From Bacteroidales bacterium (lineage in GTDB: Bacteria; Bacteroidota; Bacteroidia; Bacteroidales; P3): 64,000 bases of DNA. Below the pieces are notes generated by a model. It was not told the origin of the DNA and ran no database searches. It was given only the letters and a program-made list of their open reading frames with translations. The stretch lies in NCBI GenBank assembly GCA_017559135.1, contig JAFYSZ010000003.1, positions 1 to 64,000 of the forward strand. Reading direction: 5' to 3'. Shown here in pieces: positions 27,648 through 35,451 of the stretch. The position numbers and the translations under genes are program-made. How positions within the stretch are numbered: the first letter of the stretch is position 1; each line of letters begins with the position of its first letter.

Positions 27648-27795
27648 ATCTAAGTTTATTTTATGCAAAGATAAGGAAATGTCCCATTTAATAGAAAAAA
27701 ACAGCACATTTTTCTAAATTTATTTGAAAATTTATGTGCTTTTATCGCAATAATTTTACCTCAAAATTACCTAAATTGCATTCCTACCAAATTTT

Positions 27796-27863
27796 CTTTG
27801 TTTTATTTTATTTTTTCTTTGATTTATTTCATTTTTTCTTTGATTTATTTTTGAAAAACAAAG
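27796..27863. repeat. 21-bp phased CWWWG array C (4 units)
   Basis: CTTTG at 27796, 27817 and 27838, then CAAAG at 27859: exactly 21-base steps through a strand flip. Lies between mutS and the ppiD terminator. Confidence 0.9.
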
Positions 27864-27868
27864 AAAAA

Positions 27869-27901
27869 AAATAGCGACCTTGAATTTCAAAGTCGCTATT
27901 T
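27869..27901 (-). terminator. ppiD terminator
   Basis: AAATAGCGAC (27869-27878) and GTCGCTATTT (27892-27901) form a 10-bp stem just after the ppiD stop, followed leftward by a T-run that merges with array C. Confidence 0.8.
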
Positions 27902-27924
27902 CTATGTTATTGTTTTGCTATCTA

Positions 27925-30054
27925 CTAATAGAAGAATGTAAAGTGATTCTTTATGTCTGCTTCCATTTGTAATACATTCATCAACATTTGAGCTTTTTGA
28001 TAAGATTTAGTTTTAAATTGTTGTTGTATTAACTTTGGATCTTCTTTTGTAGGACGTGTGTATTGTCTATCTACGTTCAAAACATATATTCCATTGAATC
28101 CTTTTACTGGTTTTTGTATTCCTGTTTTGCTTGCAGAAGAAAGGCTTCCTATTACTCTCATTTCTGGACCTGCTGCTGCAAAATATGGACTTGCAAAATC
28201 AACTGCCATTGCTGAATCTATTGTTAAGTTTGCTGCTGAAGCAAAAGTTTCAATTGTTTTGTTTGATGCTAATAGTTTGTCGGCTTTATCCATCAACATT
28301 TCTGCTTTCTTTTCAATCTTAACTTGTGATTCTATGTATGGTTTTACTTGTTCTAATGTCATTATGCCTTTTTCTTTTTTGTCTTTCAAGGCTACAACAA
28401 GGAACATATCTGATAATTCGTAAACTTCTGGTGCTACAGCGTTCAATTCTGTTTTTTCATCAAATGCCCAACGTACTATTTCTCTACAATATGGTGTTCC
28501 GTTTAGTTGATAATCCATTTCTCTAACAGTTGATGTAAGGATATTTAAGTTTTGTTTTTGTGCTTGAGCTTGCATTTCTTTGAGTGTCTTTGCTGATCCA
28601 AGGAATATGTTTGCTTTATCTCTTATTGCGTTTACTGTGTTGTCGCTTGCTCTTACTCCCATTACGATCATTGCTACTTGAAGCTTTTCAACTGGCGCTG
28701 TTTTTTCTTTTAATTTGATTAGATAATGTCCTAATTGGTTTGGTAAGTCGTGAACAAATACATCGCCTTCTTTGCCTGCTTTTAGTTTGTCAAATAAATC
28801 TGATTGTAATTGTCCGTCTAAAATCCAACCTGAGTCTCCAAAATTATTTTTTGCTTCTGGATCGTCTGAGTGTTTCGCAACTGCTGATTCAAATGCAGAA
28901 GGATTTGCTTTGAATACGTTTAATAAACTATCTGTAACGGCTTTTGCTTGTTCTGGTGTACGTTTTATATCTTTGCTTGCATTGCTATTCAAAACTAATA
29001 TTTGAGAAAAACGAACTGAATCAGGACGTTGTTCGATGTCTGTTATCTTTGCCATTATCCAATTTTGACCTTGTTGGAATGGTGCGATGAAACTTCCTAT
29101 GGTTTTGCCTGCAAGTAATGAGTCTGCAAAGACTCCTTTTAACGCATCTTTCTTATAATATAAACTATCGTATACTCTGTCTGATGAAATTGAAACAAAA
29201 CTTGCTATTTCTGATTCTTCTAATGCTTGGAAGTCAATAAATGTTTTTTGAACCGAGTCATTTATCGCCTTTATGTCAGAAGGTGAAGGAAGAACTGTGA
29301 ATTTTATAAATTCTATGTCTCTTAAATTTTCGTATAATGTGTATTCGTTTTTGTGTTCGTTGTAATATTTTTTGTAATCCTCTTCTGTAACTTTCACAGT
29401 GTTATCTTCAACTGATGAAAACGGCATTACAACATAACGAGCATCTACAACTTTGTTTGAAACGTTGCTTATATGTTCTGCAATCTTTGTAGGCATATAA
29501 AAACTGCTTACTATAAGTGAATTATATTTTTCTTGCAAACGTGATTCTTTTACTGAATTTTCAAAATTTGCCCATTGAATTTTTTGTTCTTCTGGTAATT
29601 TATCAAATTGTGCGATATATTGTTTCACAACTTGCGGATTGTATTGACCTGTTGTTGGGTCTGCAAAGTTTTGTCTTATCATTGGATGAATAAATGTCCC
29701 AAAAAACATATCGTTCATCTCAGCTTCTGAAACTGATAGACCTATACTTTGACATTCTTGTTGTAATAATTTTTCTGTAACAAGAGTTTGATAAGCTTGT
29801 CTTTTAGCTTCAAAACTTTGTTCATTAGTTAATGAAGCAACATTGTATTGTTGTTTCAAATTTTCTTCGATATTAGTAGTCATCGCTTCAAATTCTTGGA
29901 AAGAAATGTCCATTCCATTAACTGATGCTACTTTTGTAGGACGAGGATCTCGATTTGAGAACAAGTCTGTAAAGATAAATGCCAAAATTGCTAACGCAAT
30001 AATAGCTACTACTAATACTCCTGCTTTTTTTCTGATTGTTCCTATTATAGCCAT
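27925..30054 (-). CDS. PpiD-like periplasmic peptidyl-prolyl isomerase/chaperone
   Basis: 709 residues. One N-terminal membrane anchor (GVLVVAIIALAILAFIFTDLF) preceded by basic residues gives a cytoplasm-in, periplasm-out topology. A SurA-N-like chaperone region with VNGMDISFQEFE follows, and a parvulin (PPIC) domain at about 335-450 contains FSQILVLNSNA and KNNFGDSGWI. PpiD-type proteins help newly exported polypeptides fold near the Sec translocon. Length and layout match Bacteroidota homologues of about 700 residues. CAAAGATA at 30111-30118 gives a leftward -7 box. Confidence 0.9.
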   Translation of the reverse strand: MAIIGTIRKKAGVLVVAIIALAILAFIFTDLFSNRDPRPTKVASVNGMDISFQEFEAMTTNIEENLKQQYNVASLTNEQSFEAKRQAYQTLVTEKLLQQECQSIGLSVSEAEMNDMFFGTFIHPMIRQNFADPTTGQYNPQVVKQYIAQFDKLPEEQKIQWANFENSVKESRLQEKYNSLIVSSFYMPTKIAEHISNVSNKVVDARYVVMPFSSVEDNTVKVTEEDYKKYYNEHKNEYTLYENLRDIEFIKFTVLPSPSDIKAINDSVQKTFIDFQALEESEIASFVSISSDRVYDSLYYKKDALKGVFADSLLAGKTIGSFIAPFQQGQNWIMAKITDIEQRPDSVRFSQILVLNSNASKDIKRTPEQAKAVTDSLLNVFKANPSAFESAVAKHSDDPEAKNNFGDSGWILDGQLQSDLFDKLKAGKEGDVFVHDLPNQLGHYLIKLKEKTAPVEKLQVAMIVMGVRASDNTVNAIRDKANIFLGSAKTLKEMQAQAQKQNLNILTSTVREMDYQLNGTPYCREIVRWAFDEKTELNAVAPEVYELSDMFLVVALKDKKEKGIMTLEQVKPYIESQVKIEKKAEMLMDKADKLLASNKTIETFASAANLTIDSAMAVDFASPYFAAAGPEMRVIGSLSSASKTGIQKPVKGFNGIYVLNVDRQYTRPTKEDPKLIQQQFKTKSYQKAQMLMNVLQMEADIKNHFTFFY

Positions 30055-30170
30055 TCCTAATTTGATTTATTATTTGTTTACTTTATACTTTTTTCCTATT
30101 TTACAGCCTGCAAAGATAAAAAGAAATTTTAGAGAATTACACTATTTATATAAAAAAACTTAATGTTTCA

Positions 30171-30200
30171 TTGTTTTTTTACGTTGTTTAATTATCTTTG
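30171..30200 (+). promoter_or_regulatory. Promoter of the CtpA protease gene
   Basis: TTG (30171-30173), 19-base spacer, TATCTTTG (30193-30200), about 24 bases upstream of the ATG. Confidence 0.75.
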
Positions 30201-30223
30201 CGACTTGATAAAAAGCATTTTTT

Positions 30224-31873
30224 ATGGTAAAAAAGATTACTTTAACCCTTGTTGCAGTTGTAATTTGCTTGCTTACAACTCTCAAATCATTCTCTCAAAT
30301 TGAGAATGACAAGTATTTTGAAATGAATAAGGCAATTGAAACTTTTGGTTCTGTATTCAAAAGTTTACATGCTAATTATGTAGATGAAATTAACTCGGGA
30401 GATTTAGTCAAAACGGCAATTGATGCTATGCTTGCAAAGCTTGACCCTTACACAAACTTCTATCCCGAATCGGAAATGGAAGATGTAAAACTTCAACTCT
30501 TAGGGCAATATGGCGGAATTGGAGCTTTAATACATTATGATAATGGTATAGTTTATATTTCCGAACCTTATGAAGAATTACCTGCTTACAAAGCGGGAGT
30601 AAAAGCAGGAGATGCAATCATAAGTGTTGATGGAGAGAGTGCAAAAGGAAAAACAACCGATCAAGTAAGGGAGAAATTAAGAGGTCAAGCAGGCACAGAA
30701 ATAGAATTAGAGTTAGAAAGAGATGGGAAAATCATAAAGAAAAAATTCAGAAGAGAAGATATACAACTTCCAAACGTGCCTTATTTTGGAATGATTGACT
30801 CTGTTGTCGGCTACATCAAGTTAAATGAATTTACAAAAAAAGCGGCTAAACACGTGCAAGAGGCATTTGAGAGTCTAAAACGCCAAAATATGCAATACCT
30901 TATATTAGATTTACGTGGCAATGGCGGAGGTCTTTTACAAGAAGCAGTCAATATTGTAAATCTTTTCGTAGATAAAGGTCAAGTAGTCGTAAGTACAAAA
31001 GCGAAAACAGTAGAAAGAAACTCTGTATTCAAAACAACAAAAAAGGCAATTGACACAAAAATCCCTATTGTAGTGTTAATTGACGGCACATCAGCCTCTG
31101 CATCTGAAATTGTTTCGGGAAGTTTACAGGATTTTGACAGAGCAGTTATTATGGGACAGTGTTCTTTTGGCAAAGGTTTGGTTCAAAATATACTTCCCTT
31201 AATATATAATTCTCAAATCAAGGTTACGGTTTCTAAATACTATATTCCAAGCGGAAGATGTATTCAAGCAATAGACTATTCACATAGAGACAAAGACGGA
31301 AAAGCAAATAAAATTCCAGATTCTTTGAGAACCGCTTTCAAAACCAAAGGAGGAAGAACAGTTTATGACGGATTAGGAATAGAACCCGACATTACAATTG
31401 AGCCAAAGTACGCAAGCAATATTGCAATAGCCCTTATAAGTAAATTTCACTGTTTTAACTACGCGACAAAGTTCGTAAAAGAAAATCCAACCATAGCAAG
31501 CGTTAAAGAATTCGAGATAACAGACGAAATTTACAACGATTTCATAGAATTTTTAAAAGACAAAGATTATAATTACACCACAATAAGCGAAAAAATATTA
31601 GAAGATCTGATTTCTTCTGCAAAAAAAGAAAAATTAGGCGAGAATACACTTAAAGAAATCGAACTAATAAAAACACAAATAGCAGAAGACAAAAAAGAAG
31701 ACTTAATAAAATACAAAGAAGACATTAAAGAAATTCTTCTTTCCGAGATAGTTGTGAGATATTACAATCAAAAAGGAAGAATAGAAGCCCTTTTGAAACA
31801 CGATAACGAAGTAAAACAAGCAGTAGAAGTGCTTTACAATCAAAAAGATTACAAAAAAATTTTAGGGAAATAA
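30224..31873 (+). CDS. C-terminal processing peptidase (S41 family, CtpA/Prc-like)
   Basis: 549 residues. Signal or anchor segment 1-25, PDZ domain about 85-175 (YGGIGALIHYDNGIVYIS, AGDAIISVDGE), then the S41 core with LDLRGNGGG, catalytic Ser292 (GTSASASE) and Lys317 (FGKGLVQ), 25 residues apart as in Prc. It cleaves C-termini of envelope proteins in the periplasm. The helical C-terminal tail is Lys/Glu-rich. It heads a rightward run with the transglutaminase-like protein and a barrel. Confidence 0.93.
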   Translation: MVKKITLTLVAVVICLLTTLKSFSQIENDKYFEMNKAIETFGSVFKSLHANYVDEINSGDLVKTAIDAMLAKLDPYTNFYPESEMEDVKLQLLGQYGGIGALIHYDNGIVYISEPYEELPAYKAGVKAGDAIISVDGESAKGKTTDQVREKLRGQAGTEIELELERDGKIIKKKFRREDIQLPNVPYFGMIDSVVGYIKLNEFTKKAAKHVQEAFESLKRQNMQYLILDLRGNGGGLLQEAVNIVNLFVDKGQVVVSTKAKTVERNSVFKTTKKAIDTKIPIVVLIDGTSASASEIVSGSLQDFDRAVIMGQCSFGKGLVQNILPLIYNSQIKVTVSKYYIPSGRCIQAIDYSHRDKDGKANKIPDSLRTAFKTKGGRTVYDGLGIEPDITIEPKYASNIAIALISKFHCFNYATKFVKENPTIASVKEFEITDEIYNDFIEFLKDKDYNYTTISEKILEDLISSAKKEKLGENTLKEIELIKTQIAEDKKEDLIKYKEDIKEILLSEIVVRYYNQKGRIEALLKHDNEVKQAVEVLYNQKDYKKILGK

Positions 31874-31891
31874 CAAAAAAAGAAAATAATT

Positions 31892-34444
31892 ATGATTAAA
31901 AAAACATTATCGTTTATTTTAGCCGTTGCATTCTTATTTTCAGCAACCGCACAAGATTACAGAGCAGAATATCGCAAAGTATCAGAAAAATTAACCAAAC
32001 AAGAACAAAAATATTTAGATTTCTTGTATGATTATATGCCTATTAACGACATTGCAGACTATGATAGCGAGTTCTTTTTAGAACAAGTAAGAACTGCAAT
32101 CAAAGCAAAAAAAACTTTTTCTTGGGGAAAGAAAGTGCCAGAAGATATTTTCAAACACTATGTTTTGGTTTACAGAGTAAATAACGAGAATCTTGACACT
32201 GCTCGCACCTATATGTTCAACGAACTTAAAGACAGAATAAAAGGAATGTCGATGTACAGAGCAGCACTCGAAGTAAATCACTGGTGTCATGAGAAAGTAA
32301 ATTACAAAGCCGCTGACGGAAGAACCTCATCTCCTCTTGCGACAATGAAAACCTCTTGGGGTAGATGCGGAGAAGAAAGTACTTTTACAGTAACTGCACT
32401 TCGCTCGGTTGGAATCCCTGCAAGACAATGCTACACTCCTCGTTGGGCACATACAGATGATAATCACGCTTGGGTAGAAGTATGGATTGACGGAAAATGG
32501 TACTACCTTGGAGCATGCGAACCAGAACCTGAATTGAATTTTGCTTGGTTTGACGCACCCGTTAAAAGAGCGATGATGGTACATACCACAGTTTTTGGAA
32601 AATATAACGGAAAAGAACAAAAAAATTACGAAGCAGACCTTTACAGCAAAATAAATCTTCTATCAAACTACACAGCCACAAAAAAATTATCAGTAATTGT
32701 CAAAGACGAAAACGGCAATCCTATTGAAGGAGCAAAGGTAGAATATGGACTTTACAACTATGCAGAATTTTATCCTTTGGCAACGCTTACCACAAACAAA
32801 GAAGGAAAAACTGTTCTTGAAACAGGATTTGGCGATTTAATGATTTGGGCAAGCAAAGACAACTTAACAGCACAAGCAAAAGCCGAAGGCACACAAGAAA
32901 CAGTAAATCTTACCCTAAAAAAACAGCAATTTATTCCAAATACATCTGTAACATACGTTCTTTATCCGCCTGTTGCAAAGTCAATAGACAGCCTTACACA
33001 AGAGCAAATCTCAGCAAATGCAATACGTTTAGCCTTTGAGGATTCAATAAGAACAGCATATATCAACACCTTCGCTACAAATCGCAATTCAAATCGTTGG
33101 ATAAAACACCTAAACACTTGGAATGTGAAACAAGAAGTAGTAGAAGATTTCATCAATCGCTCATGGGGAAACTACAATGAAATAGAAAAAGTATTGGAAA
33201 GTGGCGATGAAAACGCAGTAAAAATGCTTTCGCTTGTATATGACAAAGACCTACGAGACGGAAACGCAGACGTATTACTTTCACACTTAAAAGCCTACAA
33301 AAATTACCCTGCAAAAGAAGAAGCATTAGTAGAATGGGTACTAAATCCTCGCATTCAATTAGAAAAAATCACTCCTTACAGAGAATATCTACAAGAATAC
33401 TTTAAAGATTACGCACAACAATTTAGTTTCTGCCCTCAAACAATAGCAGATTGGATTAACTCAAACATCAAAATCAACAATACAGACAATTATTATGGAG
33501 TACAAATCTCTCCAAAAGGCGTTTTAAAGATAAAACAATGCGATAAACTATCACGCGAAATTCTTTTTGTTGCAATAGCACGAAGCTTTGGAATAGCTGC
33601 TCGTTATGAATGGAGCGTAGGAAAAGCACAATTCAAAATATCTTCACAAGATGATTGGCAATATCCTATCTTTGAAACAGATCAAGACGAACCTATGGGA
33701 AGATTGATAGTAGATAATTCTAAGAATAATAGAATAAAACCAGAATATTACATAAACTTCACAATACAACGCCTACTTGATGGAAGATGGCAAACACTTG
33801 ACTTTGAATATGACCCTAAATTCCAAAGATTTCCAGAAGGACTTGACTTAGCAGTAGGAACTTACCGCCTAATGTCAGGAAATCGTGATGTAGATGGCAA
33901 TATCTATGTAAGAGAAGACTACTTCACAATAGAATACAACAAGATTACAGTTGTAGAACTAAAAATGGAAGAAATAAAAAGCGAACTTAAAGTTCTTGGA
34001 AAGGTAGATATGAACTCTCAAATACAGACTTGGGACAAACAAAATACAACTTTAAAAGACCTTGCAGGCAAAAAAGGAATGATACTTGCGATAATCGACC
34101 CTTATTCTGAACCTGTAAGACACTTAATGGCAGATTTACCATTAGTAAAAAAAGACTTAGAACTTTGGGGAGGTGGAATAGCATTTTGTTTTGCTAAAAT
34201 GCCAAAACAAAGTCCAAAAGAACTTTACGAAAACCTTCCAAAACAAAGCCTATTTGCCTTTGACACAGACAAAAATCTTCAAAACCAAATAGTAAAAAGC
34301 AGTGGCATAAGTTTTAGCAATAGTTATCCTATCCTATGTTTTGTATCTGAAAAAGGCGAAGTTTATTTCCTTTCAACAGGATATAGAATCGGCTCAGGAG
34401 AAAGCCTACTAAAAGTAATACATCAATTAGAACAAAAACAATAA
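31892..34444 (+). CDS. Secreted transglutaminase-like protein with degenerate redoxin tail
   Basis: 850 residues. Signal peptide 1-21 (FLFSATAQ). The transglutaminase-like core has Cys159 (WGRCGEESTFT), His192 (DNHAWVEVW) and an acidic residue in GACEPEP where an Asp is usual. An Ig-like insert near 225-310 follows (VIVKDENGNPIEGAKVEYGL). The last about 130 residues look like a thioredoxin/AhpC fold (TTLKDLAGKKGMILAIIDP) but lack a CxxC. The family is widespread in Bacteroidota, mostly uncharacterised; peptidase or peptidoglycan roles are guesses. It overlaps the next gene by one base. Confidence 0.82.
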   Translation: MIKKTLSFILAVAFLFSATAQDYRAEYRKVSEKLTKQEQKYLDFLYDYMPINDIADYDSEFFLEQVRTAIKAKKTFSWGKKVPEDIFKHYVLVYRVNNENLDTARTYMFNELKDRIKGMSMYRAALEVNHWCHEKVNYKAADGRTSSPLATMKTSWGRCGEESTFTVTALRSVGIPARQCYTPRWAHTDDNHAWVEVWIDGKWYYLGACEPEPELNFAWFDAPVKRAMMVHTTVFGKYNGKEQKNYEADLYSKINLLSNYTATKKLSVIVKDENGNPIEGAKVEYGLYNYAEFYPLATLTTNKEGKTVLETGFGDLMIWASKDNLTAQAKAEGTQETVNLTLKKQQFIPNTSVTYVLYPPVAKSIDSLTQEQISANAIRLAFEDSIRTAYINTFATNRNSNRWIKHLNTWNVKQEVVEDFINRSWGNYNEIEKVLESGDENAVKMLSLVYDKDLRDGNADVLLSHLKAYKNYPAKEEALVEWVLNPRIQLEKITPYREYLQEYFKDYAQQFSFCPQTIADWINSNIKINNTDNYYGVQISPKGVLKIKQCDKLSREILFVAIARSFGIAARYEWSVGKAQFKISSQDDWQYPIFETDQDEPMGRLIVDNSKNNRIKPEYYINFTIQRLLDGRWQTLDFEYDPKFQRFPEGLDLAVGTYRLMSGNRDVDGNIYVREDYFTIEYNKITVVELKMEEIKSELKVLGKVDMNSQIQTWDKQNTTLKDLAGKKGMILAIIDPYSEPVRHLMADLPLVKKDLELWGGGIAFCFAKMPKQSPKELYENLPKQSLFAFDTDKNLQNQIVKSSGISFSNSYPILCFVSEKGEVYFLSTGYRIGSGESLLKVIHQLEQKQ

Positions 34445-35094
34445 TGAAGAAAACCCCTCTTATAACTTTATTTTGTGTTGTGCTTGCATTGACTTGTAGT
34501 TTTTTGCAAGCACAACCTGTAAAATCAACAGTGCGTTCAAGTCGTGATCCTTGGCAATTTGGAATCAAAGCAAGCGGAAGTTTTGATAAAGTCTCAATAA
34601 AAAGCGACAGTAAACTGAAATTCGGATACAAAGCAGGAATTGTAGCCGAAAAACATTTGGTTTATATGCTTTACTTCCAACCTTCTGTACAGTTTACGCA
34701 AAAAGGCTACAAATATGAAATACCTTACGGTTACAGAGATGAGACTTACTTCTCAATGTTGGAGTTTGACGCAGGACTTTTATTAAAATTCGGAGACGAA
34801 AGGCTCAAAAGAGGAATGCTTCTCTCACTTACACCATATATAACCAAAGCATTAGGAGTAAAATGGTCGCAAACAAACCTAATTCCCAACAGTCCAGAAT
34901 ACAATACTACGATAACAGGGAACGATTTAGGAATTTTAAACACCTTAGACATAGGATTCAAATTAGGAATCGGCTACGACTTCAACCGACATTGGGAAAT
35001 AGCCGCAAATTACACCTTTGGGCTAAACCGAATTGCCTATACAAACAATAATACTTGGAGAGGAATAAACCTAAACTTGATTTACTTTTTCTAA
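34444..35094 (+). CDS. Outer-membrane beta-barrel protein (PorT-like family)
   Basis: 216 residues. Signal peptide ends near SFLQAQ. FGIKASGSFDKVS starts a run of amphipathic strands with aromatic girdles (YMLYFQPSVQFTQKGYKYEIPYG), ending INLNLIYFF with a terminal Phe. Same general family as the barrel at 11961-12578 but not a close copy. The one-base overlap with the transglutaminase gene means the two are made together, so a joint envelope role is plausible. Confidence 0.8.
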   Translation: MKKTPLITLFCVVLALTCSFLQAQPVKSTVRSSRDPWQFGIKASGSFDKVSIKSDSKLKFGYKAGIVAEKHLVYMLYFQPSVQFTQKGYKYEIPYGYRDETYFSMLEFDAGLLLKFGDERLKRGMLLSLTPYITKALGVKWSQTNLIPNSPEYNTTITGNDLGILNTLDIGFKLGIGYDFNRHWEIAANYTFGLNRIAYTNNNTWRGINLNLIYFF

Positions 35095-35133
35095 ATCCAG
35101 AAGACACAAAAATAAATAAGCGAAATATCTTTT

Positions 35134-35164
35134 TTTGCAACAAAAAAAAATTTGTCTATCTTTG
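35134..35164 (+). promoter_or_regulatory. Perfect promoter upstream of the structured RNA
   Basis: TTTG (35134-35137), 19-base spacer, TATCTTTG (35157-35164). Predicted start about 35171. No ORF follows for 280 bases; the rod-like RNA does. A weaker second -7 (TAAATTTT, 35201-35208) would start closer to the RNA's 5' stem. Confidence 0.75.
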
Positions 35165-35222
35165 TAGGCTGAAAAATTGTAATAGAAAAAGAGAAATATG
35201 TAAATTTTAAAAAAAATTTAAC

Positions 35223-35409
35223 GACATAAAAAAGCGTTTTTGCTTATACTTGGTTTCTTGAAACCTGGAAAATTTCAATAAATCCAACCAAATAGTTAAG
35301 CGGAAAACGCTCACGAGCATATCGTGGGCTTTTCTTATTTGGTTGGTAGGTAGTTCCAGGACCTCAAGAAACAATAAGACAAAGTTCACGACTTTTTTAA
35401 TGTCTTTTT
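35223..35409 (+). ncRNA. Long rod-shaped structured RNA, candidate 6S RNA
   Basis: One interrupted hairpin accounts for about 182 nt. Closing stem: 35223-35234 with 35392-35404 (one bulged A). Then 35239-35247 with 35374-35383, 35253-35261 with 35364-35372 (9 bp) and 35264-35270 with 35354-35360 (7 bp). A central bubble of 13 nt (35271-35283) faces 7 nt (35347-35353). Inner stems: 35284-35294 with 35336-35346 (11 bp) and 35303-35316 with 35322-35334, closed by a 5-nt loop. A T5 run follows at 35405-35409. Size, closing stem, central bubble and terminal hairpin are those of 6S RNA, which mimics an open promoter and binds RNA polymerase. Alternative: a structured leader of the LRR gene 48 bases downstream. 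Confidence 0.6.
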
Positions 35410-35451
35410 ATCAAGAAAATAATTAGTTAATAGCAATAAAAATTTATCAAG

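Noticed and set aside
35223..35409. Group II intron domain, tmRNA, RNase P or SRP RNA
   Set aside because: No catalytic domain V, no tRNA-like end, no SRP GGAA/AGCA loop pattern; the fold is one interrupted rod.
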